A stretch of DNA of 64,000 nucleotides from Hydractinia symbiolongicarpus (GCF_029227915.1 NC_079881.1:16033501-16097500); one strand, 5' to 3'. Numbered from the stretch's first letter, positions 35,844-48,057 are shown. The notes: generated by a model from the letters alone, not told the origin. Numbers and translations: made by a program.

Positions 35844-36434
35844 CAGTCAGGAACAACCATAAATTAGGCTATCACACCAAATTAGGATAATAGCTTAGTT
35901 AGGATATTTTTCATAGACTAGTTAGATCATCTCCTATTTAGGAGATGTTTTCTTACGATTATCTCAACACCAAGTCTAGTCGCACTATCTTTTTTCGGAG
36001 TTTTATTGCTCATTGCATCATTTTCGTTTGAGCAAAATTTTTTATAGTTTGCTTTACGGGACTAAAAATTATACGTCAAAAGTCTTTTGATCGGCTAGTT
36101 AGACCAGGAATAGTCTATTTATGCTATGCGCCACAATGCTGAAAACATGTGCAAGCCTTTTTCCAGAAGCAACCATGGCCGTAAAACAAAGAAGCTATAA
36201 CAGCACACACTTTCTTAATCAAAACAACGCAAATAATAAGAAAAATATATTTGGGGCATTAAGAAGAGGTTCTATAGAAGTTTTTAGCTAACAAAATCAT
36301 TGCAACCATGCAACAGAACAGTGATATGCAGCAAAAACCATGTTAATAGCCTAATTAGGAGAGATAAATCGCCTCAATAGGCTATCGTAGACTAATAAGA
36401 CTATCCTAGCCTAATTTGTGGTTATCCCTGACTG
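35844..36434. mobile_element. Non-autonomous TIR transposon, CAGTCAGG family
   Basis: It begins CAGTCAGGAACAACCATAAA and ends GTGGTTATCCCTGACTG, near-complementary. Subterminal TTAGGCTA / TAGCCTAA repeats occur at both ends. It shares the CAGTCAGG terminus and the CCTAATTAGG-type internal motifs with 9054-10119. No coding capacity and no clear target duplication. Confidence 0.75.
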
Positions 36435-36491
36435 TAAGATGCTACAATTCCTGTGGTTCTTAGCTATGTATGACTTACTCAGTTAGTGTAT

Positions 36492-36842
36492 ACAGTCCAT
36501 ATTACATAACATTATAATGGATGGCTATGAAAATATCATTTCATGAACCTTACGTCCATGATGAAACTTGTGCACTTTACCAAACAGACAGCCTTAAAAT
36601 TTTTGCTGAGTTAAAAAATGATGTTACGGAATCACGAATATCAAATGCGATATATTTTTATCCACTTTGTTGCGACGGGTAAATTGAAAGGACGGGCGAA
36701 CCTGTGGATTTTTCCACGGGCTAACAACTAGTACAGTCCATATTACATTACATTACAATGGATGGCTATAATATGATATACTGAGCCTCACATCCATGAT
36801 GAAAGTTGTGCATTTTACAGAGCAGACAGCCTAAACATTGGG
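36492..36842. repeat. About 107-bp direct duplication flanking a Helitron fragment
   Basis: Copy 1 at 36492-36598 and copy 2 at 36733-36842 both run ACAGTCCATATTACAT...ATGGATGGCTAT...TCCATGATGAAA...CAGACAGCCT. A Helitron 3' portion fills the gap exactly. Confidence 0.85.
36605..36731 (+). mobile_element. Helitron (subtype 1), 5'-truncated
   Basis: It starts within the subtype-1 body at GCTGAGTTA and continues through AAATGCGATATATTTTTATC. It ends in the hairpin CTGTGGATTTTTCCACGG and CTAACAACTAG, followed by T. The 5' third is absent. Confidence 0.85.
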
Positions 36843-37002
36843 GTAGATCACAGATGCAAAAATTTTTGTGCAGTGGGGTGCAAAAAGAAAACTTTATTCA
36901 ATGGATAAAATTAAATTAAATAAAGGCCTTTTAATATTAATAAACTGGAACTATTAAATGATTATATCGCTAAAATATGCATGACTTGCATTTCTCTCTA
37001 AC

Positions 37003-37106
37003 CTTTCTAATTGATCCATCGTAGTTCTGTAAGTCAAATTATCAACTTTTAAACTGACCATTCCTTCAATGTTAGGAGGGCCCTTGGTTCCATCATATTT
37101 GCTCAT
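37003..37106 (-). CDS. SRSF2: SRSF2-like alternative distal first coding exon
   Basis: It begins [16 protein letters not shown] and contains RNP2 SLKVDNL, then [10 protein letters not shown], ending with two bases AG before donor GTTAGA. This is closer to canonical SRSF2 ([16 protein letters not shown]-like) than the proximal exon at 32708-32602. It ends in the same phase, so it can splice to the exon at 32499 to give a 217-residue isoform differing only in the first 35 or so residues of the RRM. No second copy of the downstream exons exists between the two. It faces RRP7A head to head across about 240 bp. Confidence 0.88.
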
Positions 37107-37344
37107 TTTATGTTTTTAAATGCAACACGTTGACCAAACTATAAAGTAGCTAACAAAACGAAGAATGATTTGACTTGACCCTCTCTCTTTCTTTGTCTGG
37201 CGCCCTGGTCCAACATTCGATTTGAAAAGGTGGCCTGGTGGTCTGGGTTTGAATAAAAAGGCGCATGTGCAAACCTGAAATAAATAAATAAAGAAATCGT
37301 AAATAAAATGGCAGAGAGTGAGGTGTAAACACAACATATAGCAC
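37107..37344. promoter_or_regulatory. Divergent promoter of SRSF2-like distal exon and RRP7A
   Basis: Only 238 bp separate the two opposed start codons, so both transcripts must begin here unless 5'UTR introns extend them. No TATA box is obvious. On the RRP7A side a short upstream open frame of six codons (37308-37328, starting MAES) precedes the main start and could lower its translation. Confidence 0.55.
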
Positions 37345-40300
37345 ATGGCCAGAATGCATTCAATACAATGTTCCTTCAACGATTTAAGTGATGAACCCCA
37401 CACACTTTTTATGAAGCGTCACTCTGCAAAGAATACAGAAGGGTCAAATAGAACTTTATTTGTTGTGAATGTTCCAAGTTATTGCGATGAGGTATATAGC
37501 TATATTAAACGAAAAAAAATAAATAGGCTACCCTAAAAAAATATAATTGCCAGGCGTGTGACACACACGACCAAGTCACTCTGAAAGGTAAAAATAAAGG
37601 CAGAATACAAACTGCAATGCAGATATGCACATTCCGTGATTCGGTTCAGATTTGTACAAAGCTACAATTGTGTTGACGTAGTGATGATTGACATTTGGCT
37701 TAAGGCCATCATCAAAAATATGTTGTGTTCGCGTCCTCCGACCGACTCACTTTTGGTAATAAAAACCCCAGTCGGTAAGTTGGAAAAAGACCGGGAAAAA
37801 ATTTCGCAAGATAGTTTTTACAAAGAATATTTTTTCGCCAGAACTAATTTATGCAAAATTGACAAAAACTTGAAAAAATTAATCTCCTGTGGCTACTGAC
37901 AGTTTACAGGGCGGCGAAAAATGGTCTACAAACGATTTTGAGTGGCGCTATACTGTCTTGGCCCTGGGAACTAATTTGCTTTCTCTGATCTGAAAATCCC
38001 GTGAAAAAATACGTCCGACCGCCCGACTGACTCATTTTTGCGGGGTCTTCAGGACGCGAACATGATGGTGGCCTAATTGACAAAACGCATTTGTACTACA
38101 TCCTCTATTTTTAAAATTTCGCTGGGTGAAAGCAAACCTAGCTAGCTAGTTTGGGCGGACTCACAAGTATTTGGTGTTAGAGTCATTTGAGCACCAAAAA
38201 TAGAGTCAGTCGGTCGTTCAGCGAATGATAACTCAAAAATTCGAAAAATTGCATCCAACCATCCAGCTATTAATCGCCAATAATTAATGATAACTTTGGC
38301 ACCTCATTGAAATAAAGTTTCCGCGCATCATTTGCAACTAGTTCTCAGAACCCCCTTTCGCATTTTAAAACGAAGCACAACAATAATGGTGGGTAATGGC
38401 TGTGGGAAGACATCAAGCGTATAATATTTTTTTGTCATTTTAGTTTTTCCGACTCAGTAGAGTGGGTTCGTCCATATACGGCCATCGCCCAATTACGGCC
38501 AGAGAAAATATTTTTTCGAAAATTCTTGGAACTCTGGTAAAATGTTGTGAATAGGTAAAATTCAATCAACTCTGTGTAAATTACATACTTGTTGCTGTCC
38601 TGGAACCACCTCGTTAACATTTCCTTATCCAGACTAGAGGGTTGGAAATAATAGACCAAGGAAATTTCCATGTTAAAAAAAATATGGCGCCCTAATACGA
38701 CTACGTACATTTTAAGTGGATTTTAATGCTTTAAACAATGTAAACAATGTAATTTACACAGAGTTGATTGAATTTTACCTATTCACAACGTTTTACGAGA
38801 GTTCCAAGAATTTTCGAAAAAATATTTTCAGTTTAATAATAAATATTGTAATAAACAACTTGTTGTTATTGTTTGCTTTGACATCGTTCCTTTTCCTAAC
38901 TTTAATCGTGACAAAACAACCACATGGTTGTTCTTGCGATAAAAATGGGCCCTGGGTGGGTCACAAACTGAGCTAGCATGTTTAGGGGACTGGGAATGAA
39001 TGTGAAGCATTTTGGGTGTGTTATCAGTTGGCATATAAGAATGTTTAACTCCCTCTATTGCATATTACACTATAATGACCAGATTTGAGTGTCTATTAAG
39101 AAAATTAATTGGCTTGTTTATGGCGAAGTGGCCGCAAATGGGCAATTTTTCCCTAAGTTGTTGTATTCTTTGTTTACCCAGGGTCTGTTTGTGTCGTACA
39201 CGTGACAAATGGCCATAATGGTGCACGAACATACCTGTACTTATCAGGACCAGACGATAGTTGTTTATCATAGCTGTTAACAAGTTGCGAAGGTAGATGT
39301 AAAAACTGGCCGTATGTGAGCGAACCCACTCTATATCAAAAATTTTGATCAAAAATTAGGGTTGGTCTGGTGACTCTAACACCAAATATTTGTGACGTCC
39401 GCCTTGTAGGGGGATAAATGCTAAAAATTGTGGAAATGGAAGAATAATTAGCTAATGTTAGCTAATTATTACCTTTTATGATACCATAGAAATCTGTCCG
39501 CAAATGATTTTTAATATGTGCACGGGATATACAGAATGTGAGCATTTTAACCGGTTCGTAGCCCCTTTAACTTTCTAACATTGTTTTAAAAACTTCAAAA
39601 TGTGTCTAGGTCTGCACTATTTTTACCTAAAGTATGGAAACTTTTCACCTCCACAAAAATTGTTATGACGTCAAACTGGATGAATATGCACCCACTCGCC
39701 GTAGCTATCTTGGTTGAAGCTTTTATATACTGCACAATATTTCTCGTTCTTTAAAAGTGTGTATTAAACTTTTATATGCTGCCTTAAAATTGTCGTTCTT
39801 CAAAAGTGAGTACCTGCTTTCTCTAACTGCATGCTATTGCTACATTGGCAGTTTGGATCGTACAGCTAACACATGACCTAGAGATGTTGATATTGAGAAA
39901 AATTTCTGTTGTTCACAACCGCTAGAAACATCATCAACAGAAAAGTCAAGTGTGTCATTTCAGGTTATACTAATGGCTTTAACTTTTTTGATGTTTCTGT
40001 TGCCTAACCAGTTCTGTCATTAAGTCCTCCGGTTATTCCAAAGCTACCCATCAATCATAGTTTCTGACAAGTCTTAGGTCCAGTCTTGGGGCAATTGTGC
40101 CAAATCTTTGCCAACATGTTAAAAATGTTTGGCTTTATCATTGGGTTTTTTGGGCCTCGCTCGATGGGTCATCAAGCATTGAGCGTCCTTTCCTATTCCC
40201 TCTTTAACAACCCAAAACAGGACACATCCAATGGTTGCAGCATGTTTGTAACATGCCGAGGGAGTTTTACAGTCATATGTCTTCCATCAATGCCTTTTAT

Positions 40301-43300
40301 AATCAACTTCACTGATATTTGGGTGAGACTCCCATCTAAAATTAACAGCAGCAGTCTTTTTGTAATAAAAACTATAAAAAAATGCACAATAATTTTTTTT
40401 AGCATTCTTTGCAACAAGAAGTGCTTACAAACTGTTTTTATTGATTTAGTTAAAGCACAAAAAATGTTAAATGATTTTTCGCTAAGAGCTTCTTGCATTT
40501 CTGTAGGTGGCAACTGAACTATCTAGTAAAAACCATTTTTTTGCATTGTTTTATCTTTGATCACACAAGTCCTTTGGAATTCTTTTGTGCTATTTTACTG
40601 CAGCAACTGTATTTGTCGATGGGAGGATATAAAATGGTATCTTTCCGAATACCCTCGAAATTAGTGTCACGTCGACGTCTTTACATTTTTAAAACTCCTG
40701 GTTAGCTTTGTTGTGCGACTTTTAACAGCTTTTGTCTTTGTTAGTTAAAAGTGTTACCTTTTATAGACTGCGATAAATCAATTTGTTACAGTGACGGAGA
40801 TCCTCAAAGATTTGTTGGATTTTGTTTAGATAACGTTAAAAGTTTTTTTCTTGTAACAATTTACTTTACTTAAATATATTTCCAATTTTTGCTGGTAATA
40901 CTTAAAACTGCTTCTTTAAAAGTAGAATAGCTACAAAGCCTTCTGGTTATTTCTAAGGCAGTCACTCATTAAATGGCTAAATGATTTAAAGCACAAAAAG
41001 ATTACTTTTACCACCAAGTTTTTAACACAACTGTTTGTGTGAAGACATTCAAACTCCATATTTATTTATTTTAAATGACTTTAAAAATTTGCAGCCCCAC
41101 TAAAGTTTCATTTCCCTTTATATAAAGATAATTAATATTATTAAAATTAATTGCCCACGATAGCAGTACTGCTATCGATGAGGGTCCTGTTAAGTGGTTC
41201 CAGTGTATTTAAAGCAACCACTTGTAATTAACAGAACAGAAATAAACAGCAATTGTTTTAACATTCTTTTATAATGCATCCTTACTAATTTTCGTGTATT
41301 TTTTTGCAATAACAAGAAAAATGAGGTGTAACTTATTTATTGTATTTTTAACGCAAAACATTTCCCACATAATCTCTAAATTTCAAACACTTACAAAGTC
41401 TTTGAGGTCAAACTCACTAAGAAAACATTGTTTTCGTATATATACCATTGGTATTATGTGCAAACAAGCCAATAATATTTTTTCTTTAAATAATTTTTCT
41501 GTACACTCATTGTGCCTCACAAATTTTGTATTCTTAAACTTTCAAAACGTGATATAATGAAAGAATGTAAAAATTTTTTCATTTTATTTTATTTTATTTC
41601 ATTATAGGATGGTCTAAGAAATATATTTTCAGATTGTGGATTCATAACAGCAGTACATATTCTTGATCAACCTGGTGAGATTAATGTTTTTCTTAATCGA
41701 ACAAATGTGCTTCGCTATATTGTGAAAAAAGTAAATGTAAGTATATGTATTTTTATGTACCAAGTACATAATGTTTTAACTAGACCTTTTTTATTCACTT
41801 TTTTTTAGTGTAGATGGTCCATACAAATTATAAACAGGATGTAACCATTTCTATTTCGTAATTGGAATTTAACCGAAATCTCATGATTCCTACTGATTCC
41901 TACAGCTAGCTACATTTTCTTTCCAGAATATGCCACTTACATGACCCTTTTTTTAAATTAGTAAAGTAACAAGTTCCCAATATACCTCAAACCACAGTAT
42001 TTAAGTCATAACAACATACCAACCAATCTCTCTCTGGCACATCAGCCACACATGCAGTTGAACCTCAAATTGTTAAGTCGTATGATTTGGCCCTAACAAT
42101 GTGAGTGCCTGCTGCATTCCTCATGTTATAAATTCGAAAGATGAAATAATATTTTACAAGACAATTTTAGTTTGTTGCTGCTTTTTCTTACATTGTATTT
42201 TTATACTGAAACCTATATATAGCGAAATCAGGTGGCAAATAGAGAGGGGGGTTTTCAGCCATAGAAATAAAACATACAAAATGTAAAAAAACATACAAAA
42301 CACAACAGGGTTTAGTCAAAGTGGCCTATGATAGGTTACATTACAGTCAAACCTGTCTATAACGGCCATCTTTAGTTTTGGTTGTCTAGAACACTTTTTT
42401 ATGTTTAAGTTATTGGGACATTGGCAAAAAAGAAATTACAGGTCTAAGATCCAATAAATTGCACTTGTTTCCTCTCACTGGCACCCTTAGAAAACATGCA
42501 TATATGCTTTACCCATATTATGTTCCGTATCATCATCAGACAATTACATCAGTGTAAAAGCTTGTAGTTGGAACACTCCAGTTTTCAAGAATGAATATTA
42601 CGTTCAATGTTGCTTTGTTTTGTCTATGTAATAAGATCACTAGCACCCTTAGATAGTGTTATCTTATCTTTGCATTCCATAGCACCAGCAGAAAATTGAA
42701 TATTGGCATGGCCACTTCAGTGATAAGAAACACATCAATGCTTCATGTTTTATTAACATTATCAATTTGCAACAAATTGATCTTATGGTTGAACATGTTA
42801 AATTTATTATTATATCTACCAAAAAATGGCCTGAAAATTCTAGAAACAATTTCTAACATTGCAATAACATTACTGCTTAGTCAGTAACTATTAAAAAATT
42901 AAGTTATTGTTGACTGCGACATAATTCTCAAACTTAAACATTTTGTCAACAAAACAATCTATGCAATGATAAGTATATACTTTTTCTCAAGTGATAAAGG
43001 GCGAGTGTGCTTATTAGTACATCCTGCATAAGATAAACTGCATCAAGTAAAAAGTTCAGGTGCTTATTTTAGTTATAGTTTATATCTCGTCTTATTTGTT
43101 TAAAGTAGAAAGCAAGTTTTAAAAAAAACAAAACATATATATACAACATATGTATACATTTTTGTAACTCAGTGTTTCCGTATAGTCCGAATACTTGTAG
43201 TTGTAGTCTTTCTAAGGGAAGGTCCAAAATTCTTATCCAACAAATCTTCTCATGAGTAGCCCCCTCCTATCCTAGGCTCTATGAAAGCAAAGCAAAAAAA

Positions 43301-46300
43301 AAAAGTTTAAAAATTGTTCTACCATGTTATAATATCAGTAACTTCTACCATAGACATTTAAAGTTGCTTATGTTGTTTTCAAACATGAAAACTCGATTGA
43401 CACTGCTTTGGAAATGAGCTCTTCTGTAGTGAGATATATATCAACAAAAGAAAATCCAGTCGTGACTGGCATTGATAGTAGGTTATTTTTGTTTACTGTA
43501 TAAGTGCTTAATGTTAATTTAGTATTTTATTTTTTTTATTTAAATATTTTAGACCTATAAATCGTTTTTTTAAAAAAAAAGAATGTGCTTTGAAGGGCAA
43601 TTTTCAATATCCAACTCCCCCCCCCCCCATCTTACCCTCCTAAATAATACAAGAATAATTTATTTTTGTTCGAGTGAGTAAAACTATTCGCACTTAAAAC
43701 AAAGGATTTCCCAATATTGACCATATGAGCAAAGAAAAATAGAATAGACCGATCAAAAAAGGGCGGTCAGTATTGTGACAGCAGTAAAATCGTTTAAAAC
43801 CCAGCGTAATTTTTCCCACCTTAACTATTCCGATTTTCAGGTGGTAAGAAAAAAACATGCTGTGTCTCTTGGCTAGGGTTTGTTTAAAAATTTGTCAATT
43901 CATTTATAAAATTCACTCAAGAAACTCAAATTACCATAGGTCCAGGGAAGATTTTTGGGCTGTATAGAAAATGATATACAAGTAATACAACCGATTTTGG
44001 TAAAAAGACAATACATGTGACATTACCCTCGTCACTACCCTCGGTAATTTTTTTGTTTTTTAGAATGGATTAACGAATACGAGAAGAAATATCCTGCTGA
44101 AGATGTCATACAGGATGATATTGATGAGTACATGAAGAAGTTTGATGAACAGCAGTTTAAGGTTGGTTTTAAAATGTATATTATGTGTTTGAGGTGGGAT
44201 TTGCTGTATTTTAGAGGAGATTTATTTTTAAACTTTGTAACACATGAGATTTGTAGAAAAGGTCGTTTTATTGCAATCTAAATTAGCCAATACAGTTATT
44301 GTGGAATTATAATACGCGTTTGACAAGTAAGTTAGATGGTTTCTTTACAAACTAAAACAGAATCACATTTGAATCCTATACAAGGGTGTGAAACAAACAT
44401 GGTGATGTGTCTATGTTGCTGTTGATTTACATTTAGCTGTAAAATAAATAGCTAGTTGATTTCAAGAAAATCGGTTTGGCTTATTTAGGATTGGGACTGT
44501 ACAATGAAAGTGCAACATTACTCACGGAATTAGTTGGTTAAGTCAGGAAATTCTCTCTGTCGTTGGGGACATTTTAGATGACGATTCTGGACCGTACACA
44601 GTGTCGGTTCAGTTATGAAAATTAAAGGTGGAGCTACACCTATCGCTGTCTAACAGTTAGTGTGATAATTACAGTATTTACTACAACGGACGCCCCTGCA
44701 CAGAAAGACTCTATTTTGATTGGAAATATTGATTGAGTGTCCCTCTATCTTCGAAAAAGTTGCTTTTTCAATAAAGTATTGTCCAGTTGCTTAGCAGTTG
44801 TTTAGGTTGACCCAAATCTGAGCTTTTGTTCGTCGATCTTTTTAACAGTATGTGAATCTCTGCTTTGGTTAATTTTTGTTAACAATAATCAGTGAAAGAA
44901 CAAATAAAAACCAAAATTAGTCGTGTAGAACAGTTAAGCAGGAATGTGCAAATGAAAACTTCATGTCGAAGTAGACTGCTTGTACGTTGCTTTCATGCAT
45001 ACTGTTTACTAGATTGGTGTTAAAAGCAACGTAACACAAACATTTGTTTAGGAGAAAGAGGCACTAAAGGACGCGGGAGAGCCTGATGATGATGGTTGGG
45101 AGACCATACCAGTGACGAAGAAAAGCTCAGTCAACAGGGTGAATAATATAAAGGAGAACAAAATCAACAAAAAATTAGAAAAGAAAAAGCGAAGCGAAAA
45201 GGTTTTATATTTTTTTGTGTTGTATTCGATTTACCTCTCAACACGTCCACTAATCGTTGAGTGGATGCATGTTCTACTTGTTTATCTAAATATATAATGG
45301 TAGCTATTATGAGAATTATTTTTGAGTACTATCGCACAATCTATTTCGATCCCTGTAATCCTAATGTCGCGAAAATGCGAGGTGTTTAATTTTCTACCTA
45401 GGGTTCTCTTCGATAGCCAGTTTGATTTGATATGGAAAGGCCTAATTGTTGTAGAAAAATCCACCAAAAGCAGATAAACATTTAAAAATAGCTGCCCTAC
45501 GAAACATTTTTTTTGCTTCCCTTTAACTCAAAAATAACCATTTTAAGGTTGTGAGTAGAACGTCAAATATTTTAACGAAGTAAAAAAGATTACTGATAAA
45601 AGCACGCAGAAAATGTGAGTTTTCAACGGCTTGTTTCTCATATAACGAGCTTTTATGAAAGTTTATTAACAACTTCGTTGCAGATAGTTCTTGTTCCTTA
45701 AAGTTTTTAACATGTAAGTTCGCGGACGTGAACAACCCGTCCTTGAATACGGATGTTTCCTGAACCAGGCCTATGTCGACGATTTTAATAACAGACGGTT
45801 TCATATTTTTTGTCATTGACAAAATTTTCCCCTCTAAATGTGAATATGAAGTTAACATAACGTTATGATACCATTTATTTCCTGGTCTGGGTTAATTTTG
45901 TTAAATGTATAAAAACAAAAAATATTTTATATATAATAAATATAATTTATATAATAATAATATAATTTATATAATAAATGTAAACACATTAGTCTGGTGC
46001 AAATGTTTGTCCTCTGCTAATGCTTTAATTTTTATGCTGTCGAAATAATTTCTGAGCAATACAATATTTTTGCGGTTTATGCATTCTACAAAAATTGGAC
46101 TACTTGTTTCAGACTTTTCTTAGCATTCTCTGTTTTAGACTTGTTTTAGTAATGCTTTTTTTTAATCTTCGTTTGGTATAGGAATTGATGAATTTTTACT
46201 TATTTCAACAAAGAGAATCTAAACGTGACAGTAAGTACACTTTTATTATTATTATTATTATTAATAATCCGAATATTTATACAGAATATATCCACTTCAG

Positions 46301-46828
46301 GTGGGTCCTGTGTTCGGAATGTATACACCATCATTACCTACCCAATTTCCCTCACATTGCATGGGTTGACCCGTAGCTGTGGTAAAGACACTTCCTAAAT
46401 ATGCCCGCGCTGTGGACCCAACCACGGACCTTGTAGTTACGAAGCGAACTCCATTACCACAAGACCACGCGCCTTTTGGACCAGGAGACTCTCAAACTCA
46501 ATATCGAGTTGATAAGCAATATGAAAAAATTATGAGAAACCAGCTTTTAATCGTTTTTTTTTTAAAGGCTCACGAGCTTTTTTGTTAGCGCATGCACACT
46601 TAAACAAAATCTCTAATTTTGTTAAAGTGTGCACACACTAACCAAACACTCGTGAGCTTTTTGCGCTATAGCAGAAAATGCAGTCAAATGAATTTGAGCG
46701 TTCACGCTTCCAACAAATAGATATGCCTTAACATTTTTTTAGAAATTGCGGATTTACGTCAAAAGTTTGAAGAGGACAAGAAACGAATCACGCAGATGCG
46801 ACAACAACGCAATTTCAAACCGTTCTGA
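37345..46828 (+). CDS. RRP7A: Ribosomal RNA-processing protein 7 homolog A
   Basis: A nucleolar factor for small-subunit rRNA processing. Seven exons: 37345-37491, 41608-41736, 43354-43477, 44064-44161, 45052-45201, 46182-46230 and 46743-46828. Acceptors are TATAG/TTAG-type with T-rich tracts. Donors are GTATAT, GTAAGT, GTAGGT, GTTGGT, GTTTTA (weak) and GTAAGT. Phases agree, giving about 260 residues (human about 280). Landmarks: NRTLFVVNVPSYC (start of the degenerate RRM), FKVAYVVFKHENS, KWINEYEKKYP, EPDDDGWETI, and the conserved C-terminal ELMNFYLFQQRESKR with LRQKFEEDKKRI, ending FKPF. Start: the first in-frame ATG after a stop; the second ATG (residue 4) is an alternative. The 4.1-kb first intron is full of transposon debris. 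It shares a divergent promoter with the SRSF2-like gene. Confidence 0.92.
37731..38230. repeat. CGACCGACTGACTC inverted/direct repeats
   Basis: GTCCTCCGACCGACTCACTTTTGG (about 37732) and CGTCCGACCGCCCGACTGACTC (about 38010) are mirrored by GAGTCAGTCGGTCGTTCAGCG (about 38204). These are probably the ends of a decayed foldback element in RRP7A intron 1. Confidence 0.5.
38460..39331. mobile_element. Foldback TIR transposon with TA target duplication
   Basis: The left end GAGTGGGTTCGTCCATATACGG is mirrored by the right end CCGTATGTGAGCGAACCCACTC, each flanked by TA (38458-38459, 39332-39333). Inside, about 80 bp (38504-38585) recur inverted at 38749-38832 with few mismatches. An outer inverted pair, 38153-38184 and 39370-39402 (TTTGGTGTTAGAGTCA core), encloses it, so one element may be nested in another. 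No transposase is encoded. It lies in RRP7A intron 1. Confidence 0.75.
39506..39572. repeat. Dispersed repeat, copy 2 of 2
   Basis: Matches 4649-4712 (shared GAATGTGAGCATTT and AACCGGTTCGTAGC). Confidence 0.75.
40020..40513 (-). pseudogene. Pogo/Tigger-type DDE transposase fragment
   Basis: The minus-strand open part (40513-40193) contains LLLLILDGSLTQISVKLI followed by VKLPRHVTNMLQPLDVSCFG. This is the second catalytic aspartate block (L-I-x-D-G) and the conserved LPxHxTxxLQPLDVxxFGPLK block of the DDE_1 family. Downstream, frames break but a tail resembling the usual C-terminal region continues to about 40020. The first aspartate region is missing. It lies antisense in RRP7A intron 1. Confidence 0.75.
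41158..41177. repeat. Perfect 20-bp palindrome
   Basis: CGATAGCAGTACTGCTATCG is its own reverse complement. It lies in RRP7A intron 1 with no known role. Confidence 0.85.
46236..46495 (-). mobile_element. tRNA-derived SINE (family 3)
   Basis: On the minus strand a tRNA-like head has an A-box-like CTTGTGGTAATGG (46463-46451) and a B box GGTTGGGTCCA (about 46423-46413). A body of about 150 bp follows, then a 3' tail of (TAA)n-type repeats (46262-46236). It lies in RRP7A intron 6, just after the donor of exon 6. Confidence 0.65.
46568..46657. mobile_element. 90-bp foldback MITE
   Basis: GCTCACGAG at the left is mirrored by CTCGTGAGC at the right. Inner arms GCACACTTAAACAAAAT and ATTTTGTTAAAGTGTGC are also complementary, so nearly the whole unit folds on itself. 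It lies in RRP7A intron 6. Confidence 0.8.
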
Positions 46829-48057
46829 CTCACGTTACACGCGTGGATATGAGATGTTTGCGTAGCATGGCGAGTGTTGCAAAATGTTTCTCGTGACGTT
46901 TGTTGAAAATCGGTGACGTATCTGATGATCGAAAACAGTTAAAATTTTGAAATACGAAAACAATTTCATAGCTGTAAAAAATTAAGAGTGTTTAAAAAAG
47001 TATACAATCAAGATTATTACCTTATTTGGAGTAATTTTCGTGGTTTGTGCCAATCGCTAATATTTTTTATTTCGTGTGGATTTAATTTCGAGGATCGCTC
47101 TTTTTGGATTTTTTCCGCGGAGACTAAATTTCTCTCATTCGCCAACTATGACGTCATGGCTATTTAAACAGGATTGTAAAAAAGGGCCGAATAATTCTGC
47201 TCTAACTTTTTTTTTAAAAAAAAGTTAGAGCAGAAACTATCGCGTATCGAAAAAAACCAACAGTTGCAGTTTTTTGAACAAATTTCGCTGGAGAAACTTT
47301 CGCGAATCGAAGAAAAAGGTTATTTTGCGTGAAAAACTTTCGCGTATGAGCAAAAAAGATTATTTTCCTAATTTTTCTTATTTTTCTTGCTTTGCTTAAT
47401 GTAGTCTTCAACTTTCCACTCGCAATCAGTTTCGTCATCAGTTTCTCCATCTTACCGCTAAATTTTGCTACGATATAACAATTGAAATGCTTCTGCCGTG
47501 TTATATTGAGCCTGTAGAAGACAGAACGTTAGCAACCTTTTCAATTTTGTAATGACTTCACCCACAGTCGTGCAAATTAGAAAAAAGGACAATCCTGCGA
47601 CAAGTACTTGTGGAAATAAAGATATTAGAGAAGATTGTAAGATTGTGTACGTATTAGTTAATAATATTCATCCATGTGTTATTTTTTTTTTTTTTTTTTT
47701 TTTTTTGATAACAACAAATTTCAGGAAGGGGTCTTAAATTTGTTTGTAAAAAAATATTTTTCTCGTGAAAAAACTTTCGCGTCTTTTAAATTGGCTATGA
47801 TTTCGCGTGAAAGAACTTTTTTGCTGTTTTGAAATTTGGAAAGGCAAAAACCTTTGTCGAAAAAGGGTAAAAATTTTGACCGACGAAATTTTTCACCGAA
47901 ATTGAATTTTCTATTTTACGTGTTTTTATTCGTGTTTGAAGTCGAGAGACCCTTTTAAAGTCATATTGAAGCCATAAAAATGAGGTATTAGGAGAAAAGA
48001 TAAGAAAACTAAAATTTCAAAACATAAGTAAGTTTTCTCTTTTCATTGCAAATAAAT
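46829..48057. other. Intergenic with CTTTCGCG-type repeats and a perfect hairpin
   Basis: Repeated GAAACTTTCGCG(A/T)AT motifs at about 47285, 47330 and 47770 also occur at 709 and 29515. 47195-47235 is a perfect 20-bp palindrome (TTCTGCTCTAAC arm with a T9/A8 centre). A T23-type run lies near 47682-47706. No gene seen. Confidence 0.6.

Noticed and set aside
37308-37328. RRP7A start at the upstream ATG (MAESEV)
   Set aside because: It stops after six codons; splicing past the stop would need an intron of about 22-30 bases, which is implausible.
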